Below the pieces are notes generated by a model. It saw only the letters and a program-made list of their open reading frames with translations. It ran no database searches and was not told where the DNA came from. Below, in pieces: positions 8,626 to 15,034 of a stretch of 43,749 bases of DNA. Each line of letters starts with the position of its first letter. Position 1 is the first letter of the stretch. Position numbers and translations under genes: made by a program. Source of the stretch: a virus. The stretch covers positions 1-43,749 of IMG/VR virus record IMGVR_UViG_3300030106_006157; one strand, written 5' to 3'.

Positions 8626-9400
8626 GCCTGAAATTCCTGAGATTGGAGTTCGTGATGTTGTGGTGCCAGAGATCCCAAGTTGGCAGTCAATTCCACCTCA
8701 AAGCATTCCAACAGAACCGCCTGTGAGTTTAATGCTGGGTTTTCCAGTTGTTGATATGCCTGGTTGCGTTGAGACTCGTGACACTCAACCTGGCAACGAA
8801 GACGCATACGACATTGATCCAAGAGGAAATTTCACGGTGTGTACTGACGGCACAATGCCTTCGTACAAGCCGCTTGATTTTACGCCTGGCACGTTGACGT
8901 ATGAGCGGACAGACCCTCCAGCAATAGACCCGACAGACATTGTCAAAAAAGAACCGGCTGGGGTCTCAAGTCAGCCGGTCAGTAATGCCTCTCCCCAATT
9001 GCCGAGTGCGTTGCCCGACAACTTAAATTTAGACACAGAGTTGCCATGTCCGCCACCAGATGCAATACCTATTGGCGCCAAAAGTAAATCTCAAACTTCT
9101 GTGATAATTGGTTACAAAATAATCAACGGCAAGTGTGAGGCGCAAACGGAAGGTCTGCCTGTGCTCTCCATCGTCAGCAATTATCTTCCTGGTGCGCCTG
9201 TTGTGGTTACGACCGCGCTGATTGCAACAACAGCAACGGTTGCCGCAATTGTGGCAAAACCGTTAGGCGACATCCTGCTTAAAGCCGTAAAGCCAATCGT
9301 CAAAAAGACAATCAAAAAAATTAAGGAGAAGCTTGGGAAGAAGGTTGCTGTTGAGTCTGTTGCGGAGCGACGGAAGTTTCAGAGGTCCCTGAAGAAGTAG
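8624..9400 (+). CDS. Proline-rich membrane-anchored structural-type protein
   Basis: Two hundred and fifty-eight residues: a long proline- and acid-rich N-terminal half (VPEIPSWQSIPP, LDFTPGTLTYERTDPPAIDPTD), a transmembrane segment at about 193-213 (APVVVTTALIATTATVAAIVA), and a Lys-rich C-terminus (KAVKPIVKKTIKKIKEKLGKK). The order Pro-rich, then hydrophobic helix, then poly-basic tail matches hypothetical proteins I associate with marine cyanophages. The 3' end overlaps the convergent gene 9321-10052 by 80 nt. It may be a virion or injected protein crossing the host membrane, which is inference. Confidence 0.65.
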   Translation: MPEIPEIGVRDVVVPEIPSWQSIPPQSIPTEPPVSLMLGFPVVDMPGCVETRDTQPGNEDAYDIDPRGNFTVCTDGTMPSYKPLDFTPGTLTYERTDPPAIDPTDIVKKEPAGVSSQPVSNASPQLPSALPDNLNLDTELPCPPPDAIPIGAKSKSQTSVIIGYKIINGKCEAQTEGLPVLSIVSNYLPGAPVVVTTALIATTATVAAIVAKPLGDILLKAVKPIVKKTIKKIKEKLGKKVAVESVAERRKFQRSLKK

Positions 9401-10052
9401 GAATTGTGTGTTTGTGGGGCGCAACAACACCAGGCGGATTGACTAGGACAACATCAGCGCAAATCGACCTGTAAGGCGAGTCAGGATGAAACATGATTCC
9501 TTGTTTCATAAGCTCTCCACAATTTTTTAGCCTGGCAACTTCATAGTTGAGCCTGGAGTCAGCAAGTTTTGCGTCTAATAGTGCAACTTGTTTTTCTGCT
9601 GCTTTTTGGCAAGCGCGAACGTGTCTACGATCTAAAGGGATCGTGATTTGCGCTGTGATGCCGCCGTTAATCGAGAAGTTATTTTTCTGACCGGTTCGCA
9701 CCGGCTTAAAAAAAAGGACATTACCCGGATTATCGGGCCTGCCATCCGGGATGGGATTACCTTCCGGATCAACCGCGCCAATAAGATCGATCGTGTCATA
9801 AACAGGTTCGTTGTAGTGCGATTCATAAGGTTGCGCCCAGCTTGTCGTACTACTTAAGAAAGGATTGATATGAAGTGTTGTTCCTGGGCAACTAAAGGTG
9901 TTGTATTGGAACGTAGCAGTACGAGAAGGAACAACCTGTACGGCTTGGTTTGTGACACTTCCTGAACTGTTTGCAACTGGCGCTGCTGTGCTGCTGACTT
10001 GCGCTTGCGCTGGAGCGGAAAACAGCAAAAGCGTTGCTACAACTCGTCTCAT
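9321..10052 (-). CDS. Exported protein with signal peptide (cluster member 4)
   Basis: Two hundred and forty-three residues with a signal peptide (RRVVATLLLFSAPAQAQ, cleavage near residue 18). The mature region includes FQYNTFSCPGTTLHINPF, a beta-rich middle, and a C-terminal half with a helix (RACQKAAEKQVALLDAKLADSRL) and Cys residues that could form disulfides in the periplasm. It ends with a Gln/Ser-rich tail. Its start overlaps the upstream gene as ATGA. It is the last of four co-oriented genes, 11246 down to 9321. I recall such trios in cyanophages as conserved unknowns, possibly virion components. Confidence 0.65.
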   Translation of the reverse strand: MRRVVATLLLFSAPAQAQVSSTAAPVANSSGSVTNQAVQVVPSRTATFQYNTFSCPGTTLHINPFLSSTTSWAQPYESHYNEPVYDTIDLIGAVDPEGNPIPDGRPDNPGNVLFFKPVRTGQKNNFSINGGITAQITIPLDRRHVRACQKAAEKQVALLDAKLADSRLNYEVARLKNCGELMKQGIMFHPDSPYRSICADVVLVNPPGVVAPHKHTIPTSSGTSETSVAPQQTQQQPSSQASP

Positions 10053-10498
10053 TGCGTAAACGTGCTGGTTGTTTCAGTAATCGACTCGATATCTGTGTCG
10101 CGATTAATCAAGGTGTGCATTGTCAAGCCTGGAGCCATCAAAGTTTCAGTGAACTGAAAAGCAGAGCCTTGATTGACAATATTCCACGCAGGCTTGTCTG
10201 ATGGGTCTAAGCCACGCCAAACGCTTGTCACGCCATTCAAAGTATTGGTTGTTGTCGTCAAAGCGCGAGGTGCAATTTCGCCGCCTACTGGTGCAACATT
10301 TGTGCCAGTAACAGTGTATTCATAACCAGTGCGATATTCGTATGAGTTAATAACTTCTGTGACTTTAGTTTTAGTGGTCGTGGTGGAATTCAAAACGCCG
10401 CTGGAGAAGTTTGGGACTACTGGGATTGCATTTGCTGGAGCAACAGTCACTAAAAGATTAAAAGATAAACACAAGCAAGAAATCCAATATCTATTCAT
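10049..10498 (-). CDS. Exported beta-rich protein with signal peptide (cluster member 3)
   Basis: One hundred and forty-nine residues. A signal peptide (ISCLCLSFNLLVTVAPANA) with likely cleavage after residue 24 precedes a Thr-rich beta mature domain (STTTTKTKVTEVINSYEY, TGYEYTVTGTNVAP). It overlaps both neighbours by 4 nt (ATGA), so the three exported proteins are probably made together and at matched levels. No catalytic motif is seen. A periplasmic or virion-surface role is inferred from the signal peptide and the neighbours. Confidence 0.65.
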   Translation of the reverse strand: MNRYWISCLCLSFNLLVTVAPANAIPVVPNFSSGVLNSTTTTKTKVTEVINSYEYRTGYEYTVTGTNVAPVGGEIAPRALTTTTNTLNGVTSVWRGLDPSDKPAWNIVNQGSAFQFTETLMAPGLTMHTLINRDTDIESITETTSTFTQ

Positions 10499-10989
10499 TT
10501 AATAGTCAACTCTTGGATAACTTGACCAATAGCAGAAGTACCAGCGCCACCAGCAGTAATTGTAAGAGCACCATCTGTTGCAATCGTTCCAGCAAGAGTG
10601 CCAGCAACACCACCTGATGTTGTCGTAGTGCTGCCAAAAATAGGCAATGCTGGAACTACTCCTGAGTTGACTGTTGTTGAGAGGAGGCTTGGAACGTTAT
10701 CTCCTTCTGAATAGCTTTCGCTGTAACTAAAAGCATCACCAGCAGTAGTAATAGTAAAAGCGCCAGGAGTGTATCCCAAGGCTGTCCCGGCAGTATGAGT
10801 CTTAAGGACAGGCACAGTACCCAAAGTGACGTTATTGCCAGATACCGCCATCGCAGAAGGGATGCGCGTTGCAACTGATCCCGCTCCATCAACTGACAAC
10901 GACACAGACGATTGAATTCTATGAACGATGTCCGCTTGCGCTGGCACGGCAAGGGCTCCCAAAATCAACAGCAGTGCAAAGCGTTTCAT
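10495..10989 (-). CDS. Exported Gly/Thr-rich protein with signal peptide (cluster member 2)
   Basis: One hundred and sixty-four residues with a textbook signal peptide (KRFALLLILGALAVPAQA, cleavage at about residue 19). The mature chain is low-charge and rich in Ser, Thr, Gly and Ala (FGSTTTTSGGVAGTLAGT), suggesting an extended beta structure or oligomeric assembly, and it carries a SYSESYSEGD motif. It overlaps the genes on both sides by 4 nt. No family was recognised. Confidence 0.65.
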   Translation of the reverse strand: MKRFALLLILGALAVPAQADIVHRIQSSVSLSVDGAGSVATRIPSAMAVSGNNVTLGTVPVLKTHTAGTALGYTPGAFTITTAGDAFSYSESYSEGDNVPSLLSTTVNSGVVPALPIFGSTTTTSGGVAGTLAGTIATDGALTITAGGAGTSAIGQVIQELTIK

Positions 10990-11246
10990 TTGGGCTTTTG
11001 GGTAGACGGCTGTTCCTTAATTGTAGGTTCTTCCTTTTTCTTCCTGTTGTTTCCAACGGCCAAACCAAAGGAAGCCGCCGTTCCAGACAAAATTGATGCT
11101 GGATAGGTTGGATCAAGTGACTGCTTAAAGACGCCAAGGTAGTTTGCGGTCAAGATCGCCATTGACCAGCTAAGCAGCACAATTTTAACGACATCGCCTA
11201 AACGCGAATTGCCGTCATCTGCTTGTTTTTCAGTAGGCTCTGCCAT
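10986..11246 (-). CDS. Small membrane protein, holin candidate
   Basis: Eighty-six residues: a charged N-terminus, a strong transmembrane helix (about 19-40, VVKIVLLSWSMAILTANYLG), a weaker hydrophobic stretch (PASILSGTAASFGLAVG, 50-66) and a Lys/Glu-rich C-terminal tail. Two short membrane segments with a charged tail in fewer than 100 residues fit class II holins, but nothing specific proves it. It opens the leftward four-gene operon and is divergent from a small coiled-coil membrane protein only 26 nt away, so a promoter must overlap coding sequence. It could also help export or insert the three secreted proteins made from the same operon. Confidence 0.5.
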   Translation of the reverse strand: MAEPTEKQADDGNSRLGDVVKIVLLSWSMAILTANYLGVFKQSLDPTYPASILSGTAASFGLAVGNNRKKKEEPTIKEQPSTQKPK

Positions 11247-11272
11247 GATGAAGGAGCGTTAAGGGGCGGTTC

Positions 11273-11524
11273 ATGGTTGAAGTCTGGGCCGCCGTTGCTG
11301 GCGCGTCAATCACAGTGGCTGGTTTAGGTATCTCAGGATTCAACCGCCAAGGTCAGCAGGGTAGAGATTCATTGGTGCGTCTAGCGACAGCAGTAGACAA
11401 CCTGACTGCAAGGTTGGACATTTTGCACAATGACATCAAGACGAAAGACATGGAAGTCTTTGCAAGGCTGAATGAATTGGAGCGTTCAGTTGCACGTCTA
11501 GAAGGTCACACGGATCGGCATTAG
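11273..11524 (+). CDS. Small membrane-anchored coiled-coil protein (spanin/XhlA-like layout)
   Basis: Eighty-three residues: an N-terminal hydrophobic helix (VWAAVAGASITVAGLGISGF, about 3-22) then a heptad-patterned helix (LATAVDNLTARLDILHNDI, MEVFARLNELERSVARLEGH). Membrane anchor plus coiled coil is the layout of inner-membrane spanins and XhlA-type proteins near phage lysis genes. A CDS of 57 aa and a cysteine peptidase follow on the same strand. The lysis role is inferred from architecture and context. Confidence 0.55.
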   Translation: MVEVWAAVAGASITVAGLGISGFNRQGQQGRDSLVRLATAVDNLTARLDILHNDIKTKDMEVFARLNELERSVARLEGHTDRH

Positions 11525-11548
11525 ACTGTTGCCAAATGCGATCGTCCA

Positions 11549-11722
11549 ATGCTTCTACTGATCCGTCCAATTTTGTTTCGTTTTTTGCAGTCCAAAGGCG
11601 TCAAGATTTTAGTTGTTGATTTGTTGACGGCGTATTGCAAGACAACGGACAACACTGTTGACGATAAATTGGTAGATTTTGTTACTCAAAATTTATTTCC
11701 AGGCACAAGAGTTGAAAAGTAA
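11549..11722 (+). CDS. Very small protein (57 aa) of the lysis/late region
   Basis: ATG at 11549 opens a 57-residue frame ending TAA 11720-11722. The sequence (MLLLIRPILFRFLQSKGVK, ILVVDLLTAYCKTTDNTVDD, KLVDFVTQNLF) has a hydrophobic N-terminus and a C-terminal helix with regular acidic residues. The layout (I/L-rich start, VK.LVVDLL..., TDN.VDD.LV..V) resembles small conserved phage proteins found beside holins, from memory. It fills most of the gap between two plus genes. Confidence 0.55.
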   Translation: MLLLIRPILFRFLQSKGVKILVVDLLTAYCKTTDNTVDDKLVDFVTQNLFPGTRVEK

Positions 11723-11764
11723 AATCAGCGTCAATTTTGCTGGCAACGGGCGTTGCTTAGAGGC

Positions 11765-12502
11765 ATGATCGGATTAATAATTATTTTTTTGCTTGTGACA
11801 CTTGCTTTATTGCCGTTTTTTCAGTTTTTTCGTGGCACCCCACACCAATTGGCAGCTATTAAAGAGTTTGAAGAGTCAATGCCGCCTGAATTATTGGAGG
11901 AAGATGCCGCTTGGTTTGAAGCCTGGCGGGCAAGTGGTATTGACCAGCAAGTCCTCATGCCTTACTTCACACAACTCGACAACCAAAGTGGCACTGGATA
12001 TAGAGAGTGTTTCTCCAGTGCAGCTGCAATGGTGGCATCCTTTTACAAAAAGGTTAAAACAGACGATGAATACAACAAAATCCGTGCTCGGTTTGGGGAC
12101 ACCACTTCAGTAGAGGCTCAACTGCAAGCGTTACGAAGTCTTGGTTTAAATGCTGAGTTTCGTAAAGATGGTGACTCTGATCTTATTGAGCTAGAGGTTG
12201 AGCGTGGAAGACCAGTTTTAGTTGGGTGGCTAAACCACGGAAACCTGTTACGAGGCGAGTCACCAAGCTGCAGTAGCAATGGATGTGGTCATTGGAGCGT
12301 GGTCAGTGGGTATGCGGGGAAGCATTCCAACGATCCAGAATGGATCATGCAAGATCCACGTGGTTTGCCTGACATGGTGCAAGGCGGTCACAAGAAAGCG
12401 TCTTTAGGACGCAATGCGCGAGTAAGGCAAGCTGAATTTTATCCGCGATGGGAAGTTGAAGGCCCTAGGACTGGCTGGGTCATTCTTGTAGATGACGAGT
12501 AA
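11765..12502 (+). CDS. C39-like cysteine peptidase with N-terminal membrane anchor
   Basis: The preferred start is ATG 11765 (245 aa), although an in-frame TTG at 11753 is possible. It has a transmembrane helix at about residues 3-20, then a papain-like C39 fold: catalytic Cys82 in YRECFSSAAAMVA, His176 in CGHWSVVSGY and Asp197 in MQDPRG, numbered from the ATG. Family members (Peptidase_C39-like) cut peptide bonds, often with the leader-peptide cleavage fold. Beside small membrane proteins in a late block with no classical endolysin, it may be the murein endopeptidase or process another phage protein. The three catalytic residues are visible. The substrate is not. Confidence 0.7.
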   Translation: MIGLIIIFLLVTLALLPFFQFFRGTPHQLAAIKEFEESMPPELLEEDAAWFEAWRASGIDQQVLMPYFTQLDNQSGTGYRECFSSAAAMVASFYKKVKTDDEYNKIRARFGDTTSVEAQLQALRSLGLNAEFRKDGDSDLIELEVERGRPVLVGWLNHGNLLRGESPSCSSNGCGHWSVVSGYAGKHSNDPEWIMQDPRGLPDMVQGGHKKASLGRNARVRQAEFYPRWEVEGPRTGWVILVDDE

Positions 12503-12524
12503 GCTAGTTTTTTATTGATGTGGC

Positions 12525-13043
12525 ATGACGGTTCTGTGTGATTGGGAGATCCGCGCTAGGGCAGAAGGCAGTCAGATGGTTGTTCCGTTTAATCCAGAAC
12601 TTTTAAATCCAGCCAGCCTTGACGTGTTGCTTGGGGATTTCTTGATGGTTGAAATCATGTATCAAGAAGATCTGCTCAGGGTCGACATCTCAGGTAAGAC
12701 AGAGGATGACCCATACAAGCTTCTCCCCGGCCACTTTTGCTTGGCTGAGACACGTGAGTTGTTTAATATCCCCGACGACATCAGTGCTCAATTTGTACTC
12801 AAGTCAAGCCGTGCCAGGAGTGGCATTGATCATCTTCTTGCTGGTTGGATCGATCCAGGATTTCATGGAAGTCGATTAACGCTTGAATTAAAAAATGTTC
12901 GTCGTCATCATAGTTTGCCATTGTGGCCAGGAATGAAAATTGGCCAGTTAGTTTTCCATTCTATGTCAAACGTTCCAGTGCATAGTTATCGCGAAACTGG
13001 AAATTACAATAATCACTTGACTGTAATGCCGAGCGTTGCATGA
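12525..13043 (+). CDS. dcd: dCTP deaminase
   Basis: One hundred and seventy-two residues of the dCTP deaminase/dUTPase fold. Diagnostic segments are NPASLDVLLG (28-37), FVLKSSRARSG (90-100) and AGWIDPGFHGSRLTLELKN (106-124), with the catalytic glutamate predicted at E121. The reaction is dCTP + H2O to dUTP + NH3, feeding dTMP synthesis. A bifunctional (deaminase plus dUTPase) form cannot be excluded by eye. It probably shifts the host pyrimidine pool during phage replication. It overlaps the next gene by 4 nt (ATGA). Phages often carry this enzyme beside thymidylate synthase, but none is present here. Confidence 0.88.
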   Translation: MTVLCDWEIRARAEGSQMVVPFNPELLNPASLDVLLGDFLMVEIMYQEDLLRVDISGKTEDDPYKLLPGHFCLAETRELFNIPDDISAQFVLKSSRARSGIDHLLAGWIDPGFHGSRLTLELKNVRRHHSLPLWPGMKIGQLVFHSMSNVPVHSYRETGNYNNHLTVMPSVA

Positions 13044-13306
13044 GCTGGTACGTCTTTTGGAGCAACGTCACTGCTTTCTGGACGACAGTAGTGATGAATT
13101 GCATACAGCCAGTCAATTGGCAGTATTGTTTGCCAGTGCAGGATTGGCTGTTTCCCGCTATAGGTGATTACATATTATTCAGGAGGGAACAGCCTTATGG
13201 GTCTGAGCGCAGAATTCTTCAGTCGCTCCAAGAGCAGGAAGAGTTGAAGCGCATTCAGCAAGCCTTGCAGTCACTGGAGCATTCTGATGGATTGGATGAT
13301 TATTGA
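13040..13306 (+). CDS. Small Trp-rich, partly hydrophobic protein
   Basis: Eighty-eight residues coupled to dcd by ATGA. The N-terminal 50 residues are rich in Trp, Phe and Val (MSWYVFWSNVTAFWTTVVMN, WQYCLPVQDWLFPAIGDYI) and could associate with a membrane. The C-terminal 35 residues form a charged helix (RRILQSLQEQEELKRIQQAL). It is not recognised. Its 3' end overlaps the next gene by 20 nt in another frame. The compact coupling supports reality. Confidence 0.55.
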   Translation: MSWYVFWSNVTAFWTTVVMNCIQPVNWQYCLPVQDWLFPAIGDYILFRREQPYGSERRILQSLQEQEELKRIQQALQSLEHSDGLDDY

Positions 13307-13493
13307 GCCAAGTCTGGAATCCAGGTTGGCCGTTGAATGTACGTGTAGAGCTATTTCGGAGACAACAGATTTTGATCAGGTTCGAGACTTGTGTGTAGAG
13401 CTTACTCGTCAGAACTGGCATCAGTCGCTGCTTCTGAAGCAAGCGGTGACGCACATTGGTTCGTTGGAGTCTGGTGCATTTCTTTCTGACTAA
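13287..13493 (+). CDS. Small helical protein, NblA-like candidate
   Basis: Sixty-eight residues. Compared with the NblA pattern recalled from cyanobacteria (LSLEQ.F..R......, then DQ...FL..LY.QM, then ...LLKH), this protein shows PSLES, a helix, DQVRDLCVELTRQNW and SLLLKQAVTH at almost the same spacing. It also has the two-helix, about 60-residue length of NblA. NblA binds phycobiliproteins and recruits the Clp protease to dismantle phycobilisomes, and freshwater cyanophages are known to carry it. Sequence identity is low, so the call is a hypothesis. A generic small helical phage protein is the alternative. It overlaps the previous gene by 20 nt and the convergent gene by 92 nt. Confidence 0.4.
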   Translation: MDWMIIEPSLESRLAVECTCRAISETTDFDQVRDLCVELTRQNWHQSLLLKQAVTHIGSLESGAFLSD

Positions 13494-13746
13494 GGCGTTG
13501 TTGACGATTTGCAGCACGAGCAGCCAAGCGTGATTCAACAGCTTCACGCCATTTTTTATTGTCTTGGACATGAGCGTCTAGGTAGTCGTTTTGCGGCAGT
13601 TCCTGCGAAAGGTAGTCGTAAACGAGTTGTCTAATCTTGGCGGATGGTTTAATTTCAGCAGCTTCACAGTCTTGGACAAACAGCTCACCACGAAACGGGT
13701 CTAGCAAGACTTGAATGTAGACACGGTTGCCGTGCTTCGTCGCCAT
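13402..13746 (-). CDS. Small DNA-binding-like protein (ribbon-helix-helix type N-terminus)
   Basis: One hundred and fourteen residues. The N-terminus has a short strand (NRVYIQVLLDP) followed by two helices (FVQDCEAAE, SAKIRQLVYDYL), the order of a ribbon-helix-helix dimer. The rest is a charged helix (KKWREAVESRLAARAANRQQR) and a disordered Ser/Ala tail. It might repress nearby early genes. It is the last gene of the leftward block and its 3' end runs antisense for 92 nt across the NblA-like gene. RHH assignment is by layout only. Confidence 0.55.
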   Translation of the reverse strand: MATKHGNRVYIQVLLDPFRGELFVQDCEAAEIKPSAKIRQLVYDYLSQELPQNDYLDAHVQDNKKWREAVESRLAARAANRQQRLSQKEMHQTPTNQCASPLASEAATDASSDE

Positions 13747-13770
13747 CGGCTTTAAAATACTAAAGGAATG

Positions 13771-13947
13771 TTACCATGTTATCGAGTCGTCAACCTTTTT
13801 CTTCCAAGCAGAACTCTGCGCAGATCTGGCATTGGTACGTTGGTTGCGACAACCGTTTCTGACCTCTCTTGCTTGCTCAAGAAACATTGCAGCTCTTTGG
13901 AGGTCACCTGTTGTTGAAAGCTTTATGGCCTTCATAAGGCGCTCCAT
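13771..13947 (-). CDS. Small basic protein of unknown function
   Basis: Fifty-eight residues if ATG 13947 is used, although ATG 13935 or 13998 are also in frame. It is helical in the first half (TTGDLQRAAMFLEQAREVRNG) and basic and Trp-containing in the second. The start lies inside the upstream gene (44-nt overlap), as is common in this block. It is unrecognised, and the coding call rests on operon packing and amino-acid composition. Confidence 0.45.
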   Translation of the reverse strand: MERLMKAIKLSTTGDLQRAAMFLEQAREVRNGCRNQRTNARSAQSSAWKKKVDDSITW

Positions 13948-14077
13948 TATCAGTTGCCTGCCTGATTTGGGTTGAGGCATCGTCCATTGCGGCAGCAAGG
14001 TTTTGATGGAACGTTATCGCATTGTACTGATTTAGCACGATCCAATCGTTATTGTGTTTAAAAATCCGCAAGTTCAT
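13904..14077 (-). CDS. Small protein of unknown function
   Basis: Fifty-seven residues starting at ATG 14077, which overlaps the preceding TAA by one base (TAATG). Sequence: a short strand region (NLRIFKHNNDWIVLNQYN) then a helix (FHQNLAAAMDDASTQI). It resembles tiny phage proteins with a beta hairpin and helix, but no family was recognised. Confidence 0.5.
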   Translation of the reverse strand: MNLRIFKHNNDWIVLNQYNAITFHQNLAAAMDDASTQIRQATDNGAPYEGHKAFNNR

Positions 14078-14343
14078 TATTGTTTGCGGCAAAGATAATC
14101 TAATCGTTTAAAGTGGGATATTGGAGCGGCAGTTAAGATGCTAACTTCTACATTGCAGTGAAGCGCGTCGATAACTTGACGTTCCAAATAATCAGGATTG
14201 GACTCGTAAATAACTTGTTCAACGCTCAAAGGCTTGTTTTCTAGGTCGTAGGCGGTAAAGCGTGTGATTGCCAAAGGGAGATCATCGTCATCAATTTGGC
14301 AGTAATGAAGGCAAACCTCTTTGCCAGAGGACTTGTTAAGCAT
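14077..14343 (-). CDS. Small protein of unknown function
   Basis: Eighty-eight residues from ATG 14343, overlapping the end of the upstream RHH-like gene by 8 nt. A longer frame reaching to 14502 exists but runs through that gene and is not its start. The product is mixed alpha/beta (CLHYCQIDDDDLPLAITRFTAYD, NVEVSILTAAPISHF) and has three Cys. It sits between two other small genes in a run that looks like an early regulatory cassette. Function is unknown. Confidence 0.55.
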   Translation of the reverse strand: MLNKSSGKEVCLHYCQIDDDDLPLAITRFTAYDLENKPLSVEQVIYESNPDYLERQVIDALHCNVEVSILTAAPISHFKRLDYLCRKQ

Positions 14344-14596
14344 GTTTTGGTCCAAAGAATTCATTGACAACAGTGGCGACGAGGCTTTCGGCTTGCCGTC
14401 TGTCCAAACCGAAGCTAGAGCGGCGGCGAACTTTGTTAACAGTGTTGTGAAAATCATCGGTTGTAAAGCTGGATCGAGAAGGAGACTGTAAAAGACGCTC
14501 ACGAATTAATTGTGATCTGTTGATACCTTTTTGTTTAGCCTGCGTTGACAGCTCGTCAATCAGCTCTTCGGGGAGAAAAGTTTTAATTTCTTTCAT
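14336..14596 (-). CDS. Ribbon-helix-helix (CopG/MetJ-type) DNA-binding protein
   Basis: Eighty-six residues. The N-terminal 40 residues fit a ribbon-helix-helix: strand KEIKTFLPEELIDEL with the alternating polar residues that read the major groove, helix ELSTQAKQKGI, then NRSQLIRERLLQS. In the family, two such chains dimerise to repress their own or neighbouring promoters. The C-terminal half (TDDFHNTVNKVRRRSS...) looks like an oligomerisation segment. It is followed immediately by three small coupled genes. A plausible operator is within 14597-14605 or upstream, but none was identified. Confidence 0.7.
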   Translation of the reverse strand: MKEIKTFLPEELIDELSTQAKQKGINRSQLIRERLLQSPSRSSFTTDDFHNTVNKVRRRSSFGLDRRQAESLVATVVNEFFGPKHA

Positions 14597-14605
14597 AAAA
14601 AGAGT

Positions 14606-14788
14606 TTACTTCTGTTTGCCAGGTTTTTTCTTTTTGCGGGACGGTTTGATACGAGGTTTTACTTTAAGACGAGCAACGGTCTCGTGATAGCCAGGAGCAT
14701 CTGGGACGCCTGCACGTTTCAAGATTTGAGTCCAGTCCAATGGCGTCTTACGCGCGTATAAATGTCCAGAGTGTCCAGGGCGCTCCAA
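14606..14788 (-). CDS. Small basic protein, possibly a readthrough extension of the replication protein
   Basis: The frame from TTG 14788 gives 60 residues (RPGHSGHLYARKTPLDWTQI, then LKRAGVPDAPGYHETVARLK, then a tail of Lys/Arg/Pro). It is in the same frame as the prim-pol/helicase gene upstream, which ends in TGA at 14858-14860, and no other stop lies between. There is no ATG in the 23-codon linker. It is therefore either an independent gene with a weak TTG start or the distal part reached by TGA readthrough. The pattern W..IL..AGVP..PGY.E is one I associate with small cyanobacterial-plasmid/phage proteins. Confidence 0.45.
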   Translation of the reverse strand: MERPGHSGHLYARKTPLDWTQILKRAGVPDAPGYHETVARLKVKPRIKPSRKKKKPGKQK

Positions 14789-15034
14789 AAAACAGTGATG
14801 CCAATGGATTAGACCCTGGACACGGGGGGTGGACAGGTTAGATGTGTCCAGCCTTAATCAAGCGTATGGCTCGCCTAACTCATCGTCTGGAACAAGCACT
14901 CCATCAACGCAAGCGTCAGACATGTCAATCTCAACCGCTCCATCAAACAGACCCTGGACACCTTGTGATTGTCCAGGGGTAGTGTCCAGGGGTAGATCCT
15001 GCTCCAGCAAAGGTTTTATTGGAGCGGTGGACAC
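14763..15034. repeat. Iteron-like cluster of GTGTCCAGG elements
   Basis: About nine copies of TGTCCAG[GA] or its complement lie within 272 bp: TGTCCAGA 14763-14770, GTGTCCAGGG 14771-14780, CCTGGACAC 14815-14823, TGGACAG 14830-14836, GTGTCCAG 14844-14851, CCTGGACAC 14953-14961, a 13-bp tandem pair GTCCAGGGGTAG at 14971-14983 and 14984-14996, and GTGGACAC 15027-15034. They sit at the 3' end of a replication gene, some of them inside its coding sequence. Such arrays bind initiator proteins at plasmid and phage origins. Binding here is inference. Confidence 0.7.

Noticed and set aside
14344-14502. N-terminal extension of the gene at 14077-14343
   Set aside because: It would run through the well-supported ribbon-helix-helix gene, and an ATG at 14343 overlaps that gene's stop as expected for coupling.
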